Of a stretch of 22,628 bases of DNA, positions 6,538-14,259 are shown in pieces. The position numbers were made by a program, and so were the translations under genes. The DNA is from Fimbriimonadaceae bacterium. Lineage in GTDB: Bacteria > Armatimonadota > Fimbriimonadia > Fimbriimonadales > Fimbriimonadaceae. The DNA is taken from positions 1 to 22,628 of the forward strand of contig JACFNW010000001.1 of NCBI GenBank assembly GCA_019454665.1. The letters are read 5' to 3'. The number at the start of each line of letters is the position of its first letter. Position 1 is the first letter of the stretch. Below the pieces are notes generated by a model. It did not search any database and was not told where the DNA came from. It saw only the letters and a list, made by a program, of their open reading frames with translations.

Positions 6538-7185
6538 GTGATTGACTTTTTTCTCCACCTCGACAAGCACATCGGCGAGTTGATCCGCGACCACGGGCAG
6601 TGGACGTACCTGATCCTGTCGGTCGTGGTGTTTTGCGAAACGGGGTTGGTCATCATGCCGTTCCTTCCCGGCGATTCTCTGCTCTTCGCCGCTGGGATGT
6701 TCTGCAACGCGTCGAAGGACGTTCCGCTGCCCCTCAACTTCTGGGTTCTTTCGGGGTCGCTGCTGTTCGCGACGTTCCTTGGCGACAACGTGAACTACCA
6801 CATCGGCAAGGCGATCGGCCCCCGTGTGTTCAACAAGGCGAACTCCAAGGTGTTCAAGCGGGAGTACCTTGAGTTCACTCAGGACTTCTTCGAGAAGCAC
6901 GGCCCGGCGGCGGTCATCATCGCGCGGTTCGTGCCCATCGCGCGCACGTTCGCCCCGTTCGTGGCCGGCATGGGCGCGATGAAGTACCCCCGCTTCATGA
7001 TGTTCAGCATCCTGGGGGCGTTGCTGTGGGTGGGCGTCTGCGCCGGGGGAGGCTATCTGTTCGGCAACATCCCCATCGTGCGCGACAACTTCTCGGTCGC
7101 CATCATCGTTATCGTCGTGCTCTCAGTGTTGGCGGGCGGCCTCAAGTTCTGGAAGCACCAGCGCGACAGCAAAAGGGCGGCCTGA
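6538..7185 (+). CDS. DedA-family membrane protein
   Basis: This 215-residue integral membrane protein fits the DedA/SNARE-associated family. Family signatures visible are the glycine-rich ETGLVIMPFLPGDSLLFAAG with its membrane-embedded acidic residues, GDNVNYHIGKAIG, and the arginine motif RFVPIARTFAPFVAG (about residues 129-143). Family members are proposed to be lipid scramblases or flippases, for example of undecaprenyl phosphate or phosphatidylethanolamine, that depend on the proton motive force. The specific substrate here is not known. A C-terminal helix is followed by a basic tail (KFWKHQRDSKRAA), suggesting a cytoplasmic end. The GTG start at 6538 gives the family's usual beginning. 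No Shine-Dalgarno is apparent. The gene converges on rhaA with only four bases between ends. Confidence 0.92.
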   Translation: MIDFFLHLDKHIGELIRDHGQWTYLILSVVVFCETGLVIMPFLPGDSLLFAAGMFCNASKDVPLPLNFWVLSGSLLFATFLGDNVNYHIGKAIGPRVFNKANSKVFKREYLEFTQDFFEKHGPAAVIIARFVPIARTFAPFVAGMGAMKYPRFMMFSILGALLWVGVCAGGGYLFGNIPIVRDNFSVAIIVIVVLSVLAGGLKFWKHQRDSKRAA

Positions 7186-7189
7186 CCCG

Positions 7190-8425
7190 CTATCGTTGGC
7201 TCAGCACGTCGCGTTCGTAGCGTCGCACGTCGTCCAGCCACTCCGGCCCTGGGGCAACGCCCGAACGGACACAAAACTCTTCCCAGACCGCCCCGAACGG
7301 CAGGTGCCTGGCTTCCTCCATCAGGGCCAGGCGGGCCGTGAAGTCGCCCGAGGCCTCGGCTTCGCGCAGTCTGGCCGTCGGTTCGAGCAGGGCGCTCAGG
7401 AGGCACTTCTTCGCCGCTCGCGTGCCGATGACCCACGCGGCAACCCGGTTGATGCTCGCATCGAAGTAGTCGAGGCCGATGGCCACACGCGGCAGGTATC
7501 CGCCGCGCACGACCTCCTCGAAGATCGCCCGCGTCGGATCGTCGGCGATCACCACGTGGTCCGAATCCCACCGAACGCCTCGGCTGACGTGCAGCAGAAT
7601 GCCCGGCACAAACGCCATCACCGCTGAAATCTTGTCGGCGACCGATTCCGTCGGGTGGAAGTGGCCGGCATCGAGGCACAGCACCGTCTTCCGCGTGGCC
7701 GCATAGCCCAGATAGAACTCGTGCGACCCGACGGTGTACGACTCCGCACCGATGCCGAAGAGCTTGCTCTCGACGGCGTCCACCGCATGGGCCACGGGCT
7801 CGGCGAACACCTCGTCTAATGCGCTCAGCAGGCGCTCACGGGGACCCTTGCGGTCCACGGGCGTGTCCTTACTGGCGTCGGGAATCCACACGTTGACCAC
7901 GCAGGGCGACTCCAATCGCCGGCCCGCCTCGCCGCCGATCCGGCGGCACGCTTGGCAGTGCCGCACCCAGAACGCCCGCACCACGGGGTCGGGGTGGCAG
8001 AGCGTCAGGCCGTCCTCGGCGAGCGGGTGCGAAAAGCACGTCGGGTTGAAATCGAACCCAAGGCCCTGGTCGGCGCACCATTCCACCCACCCGGCGAATT
8101 GCTCGAAGGCCAACTCGTCGCGAGGCACAGGGCGCGTCGTCTCGGCGTAGATGGCGTGCAGGTTGAGGCGGCAGGCGCCGGGGATCGCCCGAATGGCCTG
8201 CTCCAAGTCGGAGCGCAGTTCGTCGGGTGTGCGGGCTTTGCCGGGATAGTTGCCCGTGGCCTGAAGTCCACCGCCGAGCGTGCCGGTCGGGTTCTCGAAG
8301 CCGCCCACGTCGTCGCCTTGCCAGCAGTGCAGGGAGACGGGCGTGCGTTGGGCAACGTTCAAGGCCTGATCCACGTCCACGCCCCAATCGGCGAATCGTT
8401 GTTTCGCCAGAGTGAACGCGTCCAC
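7190..8425 (-). CDS. rhaA: L-rhamnose isomerase
   Basis: This 411-residue protein converts L-rhamnose to L-rhamnulose in the cytoplasm, the first step of rhamnose catabolism. It matches the RhaA type in length and in the marker [10 protein letters not shown] (36-44). All expected metal ligands line up by spacing with the E. coli enzyme: E219, D252, H279 and D319 for the structural site, and H255, D287 and D289 for the catalytic site, so it should be active. The GTG start at 8425 lies seven bases after the stop of the upstream ABC ATPase gene, so the two form an operon. Neither a rhamnulokinase nor an aldolase gene is visible nearby. The end is four bases from the DedA gene, and no terminator could be seen there. 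Confidence 0.96.
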   Translation of the reverse strand: MDAFTLAKQRFADWGVDVDQALNVAQRTPVSLHCWQGDDVGGFENPTGTLGGGLQATGNYPGKARTPDELRSDLEQAIRAIPGACRLNLHAIYAETTRPVPRDELAFEQFAGWVEWCADQGLGFDFNPTCFSHPLAEDGLTLCHPDPVVRAFWVRHCQACRRIGGEAGRRLESPCVVNVWIPDASKDTPVDRKGPRERLLSALDEVFAEPVAHAVDAVESKLFGIGAESYTVGSHEFYLGYAATRKTVLCLDAGHFHPTESVADKISAVMAFVPGILLHVSRGVRWDSDHVVIADDPTRAIFEEVVRGGYLPRVAIGLDYFDASINRVAAWVIGTRAAKKCLLSALLEPTARLREAEASGDFTARLALMEEARHLPFGAVWEEFCVRSGVAPGPEWLDDVRRYERDVLSQR

Positions 8426-8432
8426 GGGGTGC

Positions 8433-9581
8433 CTACCGGATGGCCTGCTCGGTCTCGCTGTCGAACACGTGGAGGTTGTCCAAGTTCACGCAGAACTTGG
8501 CCGGCATGTTCTCCTTGATCTTGGTGCCCGTGTCGATGGAGGCCAGCAGGTTGTGCTCGCCCGCGCCGAGATAGATGACGTATTGGTGGCCGAGCGGCTC
8601 GATGACGTCCACCTTGGCTTCGAAGACGTTCTGGTCGGTGGTCGCGATGGGGTTGTTCATCGCGGCGTCGTAGATGTCCTCGGGGCGCAGACCCAGCACG
8701 ACCGACTTGCCGTTCATCGCGGCGGCGGGGTGGCCGTCGGCGAGCGGAAACTTCATCGCGCCGGCATCCACGAAGGCCCTGCCGCCCTCGACCGAAATCT
8801 TGGCCGGGACAAGGTTCATCGGCGGCGAACCGATGAATCCCGCGACGAACAGGTTGGCCGGGTAGCGGTACACCACGTCGGGCGTATCGCACTGCTGGAG
8901 CAAGCCGTCCTTCATGATCGCGATCCGCTGCCCCATGGTCATCGCTTCGACCTGGTCGTGCGTGACGTAGATCGTGGTGATGCCCAGCGAGCGGTGGAGG
9001 CGGATGAGTTCGGCCCGAGTCTGGATGCGCAGCTTGGCGTCCAGGTTCGACAGCGGCTCGTCCATCAAGAAGACCTTGGGTTTGCGGACGATGGCGCGCC
9101 CGAGCGCGACGCGTTGCCGCTGGCCACCCGAGAGTTCCTTGGGTCGCCTGTGGAGCAGGTGTTCGATGCCCAGCATCTTGGCCGCATCGCGGACGCGCCG
9201 GTCAATGTCCGACTTGATGTTCTTCGCTTCGCCCATGTGGGTGAGCTGCCACAGAAAGCCCTTCAACTCCCGCAACCGCAGGCCGAACGCGATGTTGTCG
9301 TACACGTTCATGTGCGGATAGAGGGCATAGTTCTGGAACACCATGGCGATGTCCCGGTCCTTGGGCGGCACGTCGTTGACCCGGACGGTGTCAATGACGA
9401 TGTCCCCTTCGGTGGCCTCTTCAAGACCTGCGATCATGCGCAAGGCGGTTGTTTTTCCACAGCCCGAGGGACCGACAAGGACCATGAATTCCTTGTCTTG
9501 AATCACGAGGTTGAGGTTGTTGACGGCCTTGACATCCTTGCCAAAGACCTTGGTGACGTTTTTGAACTCAACGGCTGCCAC
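8433..9581 (-). CDS. Sugar ABC transporter ATPase, MalK/UgpC type
   Basis: This 382-residue ATPase (GTG start at 9581) energises carbohydrate uptake through the CUT1-type permeases. It shows Walker [10 protein letters not shown] (37-45), the Q-loop glutamine Q83 in [10 protein letters not shown], signature LSGGQRQR (150-157), Walker B FLMDEP (171-176) and H-loop H208 in YVTHDQ. The C-terminal regulatory domain is of the OB-fold TOBE kind, typical of MalK/UgpC/MsmX. About 16 extra residues (about 108-124) lie in the helical domain, between the Q-loop and the signature. An upstream start at 9617 is possible but would place the -10 box inside the gene, so 9581 is preferred. No permease or binding protein is nearby, so it may serve several importers, as MsmX does. 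Confidence 0.95.
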   Translation of the reverse strand: MAAVEFKNVTKVFGKDVKAVNNLNLVIQDKEFMVLVGPSGCGKTTALRMIAGLEEATEGDIVIDTVRVNDVPPKDRDIAMVFQNYALYPHMNVYDNIAFGLRLRELKGFLWQLTHMGEAKNIKSDIDRRVRDAAKMLGIEHLLHRRPKELSGGQRQRVALGRAIVRKPKVFLMDEPLSNLDAKLRIQTRAELIRLHRSLGITTIYVTHDQVEAMTMGQRIAIMKDGLLQQCDTPDVVYRYPANLFVAGFIGSPPMNLVPAKISVEGGRAFVDAGAMKFPLADGHPAAAMNGKSVVLGLRPEDIYDAAMNNPIATTDQNVFEAKVDVIEPLGHQYVIYLGAGEHNLLASIDTGTKIKENMPAKFCVNLDNLHVFDSETEQAIR

Positions 9582-9591
9582 GACTCGCACC

Positions 9592-9597
9592 AGTATA
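9592..9597 (-). promoter_or_regulatory. -10 box of the ABC-rhaA operon
   Basis: On the minus strand, TATACT (9597 to 9592) lies ten bases before the GTG at 9581, predicting a leader of about four bases or none. TTGACC (9617 to 9612) is nearby but only 14 bases away, a short spacer, so the -35 is uncertain. There is no Shine-Dalgarno before the GTG. Confidence 0.5.
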
Positions 9598-9867
9598 ACC
9601 CGTCCGGTGCAGGTCAACGAACGTTTCTCGCCACGGTTTTTTGGGGCGGGGGCGGGGAAGGGCCGCGGGAGGCGGTGAGAAGGACGTCTGAGGCAGGCGG
9701 GCCAACCCGATTCGCCGCCGGCTTGGACGGTCGTTCCGAACCCAACACCTCGTCAAACGCACCTCGCAACCTAAAGAACCGAGCGCGAACAGCCGTCAAA
9801 ACACTTGAAGAGGTCCGATTCGTGTACGGTCCGCCATGCGGTCTCCGGCCGATCGGCGCCTTTTCTT
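9598..9867. other. Gene-free spacer with a G-quadruplex-like tract
   Basis: About 270 bases lie between the ABC-rhaA promoter and the prepilin promoter, and I see no credible gene here. The plus strand holds GGGG-C-GGGGG-C-GGGG-AA-GGG at 9643-9662, a strong four-stranded DNA candidate with loops of one, one and two bases. A six-T run precedes it. Near the right end are a direct repeat GGTCCG (9812-9817 and 9828-9833) and a perfect palindrome GCCGATCGGC (9848-9857) just ahead of the prepilin -35, a possible operator. No tRNA or known riboswitch is recognised. Confidence 0.5.
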
Positions 9868-9896
9868 TTGCAGATCGCCCGAACCTGTGTTACACT
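9868..9896 (+). promoter_or_regulatory. Sigma70-type promoter of the prepilin-like gene
   Basis: TTGCAG (9868-9873) and TACACT (9891-9896) are 17 bases apart, the ideal spacing. The -10 is extended by TG at 9888-9889. Transcription should begin near 9903, leaving a leader of about 160 bases before the ATG at 10064. A T-rich stretch (9861-9869) upstream may act as an UP-like element. Confidence 0.75.
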
Positions 9897-9901
9897 GAAC
9901 G

Positions 9902-10063
9902 CGGTTCTCCGACGATGTCGAACCGAGGGATCGCACGAAGTTTTTCAACGAAAGTGCGAACAATCTGAACGGCTGCGTGGTCAGAACCATTGACAGACCC
10001 CATTGCCCCGACGGGTGGACCAGAAGACGGCACGCTTGGGTGATCTGAGGAGATGAAATCTAG
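9902..10063 (+). promoter_or_regulatory. Structured 5' leader of the prepilin-like gene
   Basis: The predicted transcript starts almost exactly at a stem-loop: CGGTT (9902-9906) pairs with AACCG (9921-9925) and encloses CGAC/GTCG. A second hairpin pairs TCGCAC (9931-9936) with GTGCGA (9954-9959). A 17-codon reading frame (9915-9968) starts in the first hairpin but has no Shine-Dalgarno. The true Shine-Dalgarno, GAGGAG, is at 10047-10052. It matches no riboswitch I know, including c-di-GMP types. It may stabilise the mRNA or regulate its translation. Confidence 0.45.
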
Positions 10064-10897
10064 ATGGTTATGTCCAGAGCGAAGCGAGCTTTCACGCTGA
10101 TCGAACTCTTGGTGGTCATTGCGATCATCGCGATTTTGGCGGCCATGCTCTTCCCGGTGTACGCGCAGGCCAAGCTCTCCGCCATGAAGGCGACGAGCAT
10201 TTCAAACGCCAAGCAACTGATGTTGGGCGTCATCATGTATGCCGCCGACTACGACGACACGAGTCCCCGAGCCCTCTACCTGCCGCCCAACTACACATGG
10301 CCGCAGCCGATCGGATGGCGCGACTCCGACAACCTGGCCCTGGTGCTGGACCCTTACACCAAAGCCGGTCGGGGCTGCGGTCCGATGGGCGAGCCCAACG
10401 GCGGAAGCCTGTGGTGGGACGCCGCCGATCCGCAGAAGGGCCAACAGTACATGTGGGGCTCTTACATCACGAACGGTGTGATGACCGGCATTGGTCGCAG
10501 CCTCACCGCGATCGAGAACCCGTCCGCGACCATCTACTCCGGCCTTCGCGCCAAGAACTGGTCTCAAGTGGTGGATGTGGTTCCGCCGGCGAACCCCACG
10601 CCGAACGACAAGTTCTGGCGCAGCGAGTTCTACAACATGGCGACCATGCCGTGGTTCGACGCCTCGGGCGGCGAAGAAGCGGTCACCTCGCCCTACACCT
10701 TCGGGAACGGACGCGCCGCGCCCACGTGCGCCATCGCGCCCAACGACCCGTACTGCGTGAACTGGGACGTTCGCCTCGATACGAGCCGCTACAGCAACCA
10801 GGCCGTCTACTCGTTCGTGGATGGCCACGCGGCCACCAAGAACTTCGCCTCCACCTTCCGCGATGGCGGCAGCGACAACCTCTGGGACGCGTTCTAA
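10064..10897 (+). CDS. Type II secretion/prepilin-like protein with DUF1559-like body
   Basis: This 277-residue protein has a type IV prepilin N-terminus: a short basic leader (MVMSRAKRA), then FTLIELLVVIAIIAILAAML with the conserved glutamate at mature position 5. Cleavage by prepilin peptidase would follow Ala9 instead of the usual glycine. The C-terminal end has YSFVDGHAATKNF, the DG-containing H-x9-DG-like motif of DUF1559 proteins. These are abundant in Planctomycetes and Armatimonadota, and their role is unclear; they are probably pseudopilins or surface proteins. The Shine-Dalgarno GAGGAG at 10047-10052 is 11 bases from the ATG; an alternative ATG lies two codons on. A strong promoter and a strong terminator bracket the gene, so it is a single-gene unit that is probably highly expressed. 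Confidence 0.93.
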   Translation: MVMSRAKRAFTLIELLVVIAIIAILAAMLFPVYAQAKLSAMKATSISNAKQLMLGVIMYAADYDDTSPRALYLPPNYTWPQPIGWRDSDNLALVLDPYTKAGRGCGPMGEPNGGSLWWDAADPQKGQQYMWGSYITNGVMTGIGRSLTAIENPSATIYSGLRAKNWSQVVDVVPPANPTPNDKFWRSEFYNMATMPWFDASGGEEAVTSPYTFGNGRAAPTCAIAPNDPYCVNWDVRLDTSRYSNQAVYSFVDGHAATKNFASTFRDGGSDNLWDAF

Positions 10898-10924
10898 CCA
10901 CGCGACTCGAACGACACCAAGATT

Positions 10925-10958
10925 CGGGGCGGCCTTCGGCCGCCCCGATCGTTTTTTT
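10925..10958 (+). terminator. Intrinsic terminator after the prepilin-like gene
   Basis: A perfect 10-bp GC stem (CGGGGCGGCC at 10925-10934 and GGCCGCCCCG at 10938-10947) with a TTC loop is followed by ATCG and seven T (10952-10958). This is a strong Rho-independent terminator for the rightward prepilin transcript. It also isolates the EF-G-like gene downstream. Confidence 0.95.
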
Positions 10959-11019
10959 GGCCGCACACGCCACCGGGCGATAGGCCCCTTTGCGGCGCAG
11001 GGAAGGAGATTCCGTCCAC

Positions 11020-11082
11020 GTGGCGAAACGAATCGGCGAGCGGTGTCCCCTGTCGCATCCGCTCATGGAGTCTCACTCGTGA
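11020..11082 (+). CDS. Possible 20-residue leader peptide coupled to the EF-G-like gene
   Basis: A short reading frame starts at GTG (11020) and encodes MAKRIGERCPLSHPLMESHS. It is preceded by AAGGAG (11003-11008), 11 bases upstream, the same spacing as at the prepilin gene. Its TGA stop overlaps the GTG start of the EF-G-like gene as GTGA (11079-11082), the classic layout for coupled translation. It may be a leader peptide that adjusts EF-G-like synthesis. There is no similarity to known peptides, and a chance reading frame is quite possible. Confidence 0.3.
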   Translation: MAKRIGERCPLSHPLMESHS

Positions 11083-13145
11083 AGTCCTATCGCACCGACC
11101 AGATTCGCAATGTCGCCATCGTGGGCCACGGTGGCGCCGGCAAGACCATGCTCGTCGAGCACATGATCTACACCGCCGGCGCGACCGAAAGGCTGGGTTC
11201 TGTGGATGGAGGCAACAGCCAAAGCGACTTCGACCCCTTGGAGATTCGGCGCAAGATCAGCCTGAGCGCCACGGTTCTCCCCATCGAATGGCACGACCAC
11301 AAGATCAACCTGATAGACGTGCCCGGATTCCCCGACTTCATCGGCGAACTCCACGCCGCCGCGAGCGTCGCCGAGGCCATGATCATCGTCTGCGAAGCCA
11401 AGCGCGACCTCGACGTCGGCTTCGAACTCGCGTGGGAAGTCGCCGAGAAGTACGGCCTCGCACGGTGCATCTTCGTCAACAAGCTTGAAAAGGACAACGC
11501 CGACTATGAGGGCTTGATGGAGACCCTGCGCGAACGCTACGGCCGCAAGGTCGTCAACGTTCAGATTCCCATCGGCCACCAAGCCGCGTTCTCGGGCGTG
11601 CTCGATCTGCTCAACATGAAGGTGTACAAGGGCAAGGACCGCGGCGTCGAAATCGAGGACGTGCCCAAGGGCTACCAAGAGGCCGCCGAAGCCCTGCGCG
11701 AGCAGATGATGGATTCAGCCGCCGAAGGCGACGACGAACTCGCCATGAAGTACCTCGAAGGCGAGGCGCTCACCGAAGAGGAGATCGAACACGGATTGCT
11801 CGTCGGTGTCGAAACGGGCCGCGTGGTGCCGGTGCTCATGGGCTCTGCCCTCAGCGGCATCGGCGTGGCGACTCTGCTCGACCGCGTCATCCACGAACTC
11901 CCCGGCCCCCACGAGATGCCCCGCAAGTGGGAGGACCTCGAACTCGCGTGCGATGCAGAAGGCCCCTTGGCCGCCTATGTGTGGAAGACCTCGGCCGACC
12001 CCTACGTGGGCCGCATCAACTACCTGCGGATGTTCTCGGGCTCGATCACCGTGGACCAGCACGTGCTCAACACCCGCAACGAGAAGGACGAGCGGTTGCA
12101 CAACCTCTTCTATCCGCACGGCAAGGGCCAGGAACCAGCGACCAAGGTCGTCGCGGGCGACCTGTGCGCCGTGGCCAAGTTGCAGCACACGCACACGGGA
12201 GACACGCTCTCGACCGCCAAAGACCGCATCAAGATTCCGCCCGTGGAATTCCCCGAACCGATCTACCGAGTGGCCATCCACCCGAACACCAAGGCCGACG
12301 AAGACAAACTCGGCGAAGCCGTCACGCGCATCCAAGAAGAAGACCCCACGTTCAGGTACCGCCGCGATGCCGTCGTGAAGCAGGAGATCATCGAGGGCAT
12401 GGGCGACATCCACTTGGAGACCGCCATCGAGAAGATGCGTGCCAAATTCGGCGTCAACGTGACGATCGAAGAGGCCAAGGTGCCCTACGTCGAAACGGTC
12501 AACGGCAAAGCCAAGGCTCAGGGCCGCCACAAGCGGCAGACGGGCGGCAAGGGCCAATTCGGCGACTGCCACATCGAACTGGAGCCGCTCCCCCGAGGCG
12601 AGGGGTTCGCGTTCGAAAACAAAGTCGTGGGCGGTGCGATTCCCAAGAACTTCATCCCGGCCATCGAAAAGGGCATCCGCGAAGAAATGGAGCGCGGCTA
12701 TCAGGCGGGTTACCCCATCGTGGACATCAAGGTGACCGTCTACGACGGCAGCTACCACGACGTGGACTCCAGCGAACAGGCGTTCAAGATCGCGGGCGCG
12801 ATCGCGCTCCGTGCCGCCATGGAGAAGGCCAACCCCACGATCCTCGAGCCCGTGCTCGACCTTGAGGTCGAAGTGCCGGACGACAGCGTGGGCGACGTGG
12901 TGGGCGACCTCTCGGGTCGCCGCGGCCGACCGTTGGGCGTCGAGTCGTTGGGCGCGGGCAAGTCGCTCGTGCGAGCGCAGGTGCCCATGGCCACCATGAT
13001 GCGCTACGCACTCGACCTGCGGTCCATCACCAAGGGGCGCGGCCGATTCCGCGCCAAGTTCGCGACGTACGAGGACTTGCCGTTCAACGAACAGGCCCAC
13101 CTCATCGAGGACTACAAGAAGCGACGCGCCGAGAGCGAAGGCTGA
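11079..13145 (+). CDS. fusA2: Elongation factor G-like GTPase (EF-G2 type)
   Basis: This 688-residue protein has the five-domain EF-G layout and sits on the ribosome as a translational GTPase. GTPase motifs are G1 GHGGAGKT (16-23, where housekeeping EF-G has GHxDAGKT), G3 DVPG (80-83), and a G4 NKLE (134-137) in place of NKxD. The switch I segment is RRKISLS instead of RGITI. These are EF-G2/paralogue features, so it may act in recycling or a stress function; this is inference. Later domains are clear: GMGDIHLETAIEKM (domain III) and GGKGQFGDCHIELEP (domain IV). The GTG at 11079 is supported by GGAG at 11066-11069 and by the family N-terminus. No second EF-G, EF-Tu or ribosomal protein gene lies nearby, against a str operon. 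Confidence 0.93.
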   Translation: MKSYRTDQIRNVAIVGHGGAGKTMLVEHMIYTAGATERLGSVDGGNSQSDFDPLEIRRKISLSATVLPIEWHDHKINLIDVPGFPDFIGELHAAASVAEAMIIVCEAKRDLDVGFELAWEVAEKYGLARCIFVNKLEKDNADYEGLMETLRERYGRKVVNVQIPIGHQAAFSGVLDLLNMKVYKGKDRGVEIEDVPKGYQEAAEALREQMMDSAAEGDDELAMKYLEGEALTEEEIEHGLLVGVETGRVVPVLMGSALSGIGVATLLDRVIHELPGPHEMPRKWEDLELACDAEGPLAAYVWKTSADPYVGRINYLRMFSGSITVDQHVLNTRNEKDERLHNLFYPHGKGQEPATKVVAGDLCAVAKLQHTHTGDTLSTAKDRIKIPPVEFPEPIYRVAIHPNTKADEDKLGEAVTRIQEEDPTFRYRRDAVVKQEIIEGMGDIHLETAIEKMRAKFGVNVTIEEAKVPYVETVNGKAKAQGRHKRQTGGKGQFGDCHIELEPLPRGEGFAFENKVVGGAIPKNFIPAIEKGIREEMERGYQAGYPIVDIKVTVYDGSYHDVDSSEQAFKIAGAIALRAAMEKANPTILEPVLDLEVEVPDDSVGDVVGDLSGRRGRPLGVESLGAGKSLVRAQVPMATMMRYALDLRSITKGRGRFRAKFATYEDLPFNEQAHLIEDYKKRRAESEG

Positions 13146-13154
13146 CGCGTTCGG

Positions 13155-13186
13155 GGCGGCAGGGTTCCCTCGGGAATCGTGCCGCC
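13155..13186. terminator. Hairpin between convergent EF-G-like and OCD-like genes
   Basis: GGCGGCA (13155-13161) pairs with TGCCGCC (13180-13186), with an inner stem (GGTTCC, loop CTCG, GGAATC; one mismatch between the two stems). It sits in the 48-base gap between two converging genes. Neither strand has a T-tract, so it may be a bidirectional weak terminator or a 3'-end stabiliser. Confidence 0.5.
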
Positions 13187-13193
13187 TTGGATC

Positions 13194-14174
13194 TCACCAC
13201 TCGACCGTCTGTCCGAGGCCGAGTTCGAGGGCGCGGTCGTACACCAGCCCGCCGACGACGGCGTCTTGAATCGCCAATCCCACCGACTTGAACACGGTGA
13301 CTTCCTTTTCGCTCATGCGGCCCGCGTTGCGACCCATGACCAAGTCGCCCAACTCGCCGGAGAGCAGACCCCAATCGAACTCGCCGTTGAGCACGGGCGT
13401 CATCAGGTCGCCCGCGCCGCGCATGGCCGATTCCTTGTGGTCCACGAACACGCGGCTGGCGCAGATGGTCAGCGAGTCCAACTCGCGCATCTCCTGCCGG
13501 AACGAACCGATCGCGTTGATGTGGGTGCCGGGCTTGATGCTCGAGCCATCGAACAGCGGATCGAAGGAGTTGGTCGCCGTGCAGATGATGTCGGCGAACG
13601 TCACGGCCGATTCGCCATCGGGCGTGAACGCCACGGGAAATTGGAACTGCTCCGTCGCTTCGTCGGCGAACTTGCGGCCCCGCTCGGCGGAACGCGACAC
13701 GACGAACGCCCGCTCGACGCGGCGCACCTGAGCCACTCCCGCCAACTGTTGCCAAGCCTGCGCGCCCGAACCGAAAACGGTCACCACGTGGGCATCCCGC
13801 CGCGCCAGGTACTCGGTGGCCAAGGCCGATGCGGCGCCCGTGCGTACTGCGGTGAGCAACTCGGCGTCCATCATGCACAGGACCCGCCCGGTGTCGGGGT
13901 CGTGGACGAGCAATTGGCCCTGAATCGTGGGCTCGCCGCGCTCGTGGTTCTTGGGGAACACGGTGACCACCTTGACCACCAGCCGATTCGGCAGCCCTTG
14001 CAGGTAGCAGGGCATCGACAGGTGGGTGGCGTCGTGCTCGGGGATGCTGGTCGCAATGCGGCGCGGCATGGACACCCGTTGAGAGGCGAGCATGCCGAAC
14101 GCGGCGCGCGTCGCTTCGATCGCGGAGGGCATGTCCAGAACGGTCGCGACGTCGTATTTGCTCAGAAGCAGCAT
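13194..14174 (-). CDS. Ornithine cyclodeaminase/mu-crystallin family protein
   Basis: This 326-residue NAD(P)-dependent enzyme belongs to the ornithine cyclodeaminase/mu-crystallin family. Visible markers are K68 in VVKVVTVFPKN (the catalytic lysine region), R111 in AVRTGAASA, and the dinucleotide loop VTVFGSGAQA (131-140). A conserved KSVGLAIQDA lies near the end. Family members include ornithine cyclodeaminase, alanine dehydrogenase, L-lysine cyclodeaminase and imine/ketimine reductases, so the substrate is open. The ATG at 14174 gives the family's beginning (MLLLSKYDVATVLDM); upstream in-frame codons to 14318 would add an unrelated basic stretch. No Shine-Dalgarno or clear promoter was seen in the 85 bases upstream, so it may be read through from the HEAT/mtnP operon. 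Confidence 0.93.
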   Translation of the reverse strand: MLLLSKYDVATVLDMPSAIEATRAAFGMLASQRVSMPRRIATSIPEHDATHLSMPCYLQGLPNRLVVKVVTVFPKNHERGEPTIQGQLLVHDPDTGRVLCMMDAELLTAVRTGAASALATEYLARRDAHVVTVFGSGAQAWQQLAGVAQVRRVERAFVVSRSAERGRKFADEATEQFQFPVAFTPDGESAVTFADIICTATNSFDPLFDGSSIKPGTHINAIGSFRQEMRELDSLTICASRVFVDHKESAMRGAGDLMTPVLNGEFDWGLLSGELGDLVMGRNAGRMSEKEVTVFKSVGLAIQDAVVGGLVYDRALELGLGQTVEW

Positions 14175-14259
14175 GGAGGCGAGGTGGCGTGGGACTGGCG
14201 ACGCTGCGAGCGCCCGCGCGAAGGTACGTTTTACCCGTTGCGGGGTGGACGGGGCTGGA

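Noticed and set aside
9598..9867. tRNA or small gene in the largest spacer
   Set aside because: A GTTCCGAACCC stretch looks slightly like a T-loop, but no acceptor or anticodon stems match, and short frames lack ribosome sites.
8412..9968. Long plus-strand open frame across the ABC ATPase gene
   Set aside because: It is antisense to a gene with all ATPase motifs and shows no domain of its own.
10821..11078. Upstream extension of the EF-G-like gene to an ATG at 10821
   Set aside because: It would overlap the prepilin gene and run through a strong terminator. The family start and a Shine-Dalgarno support GTG at 11079.
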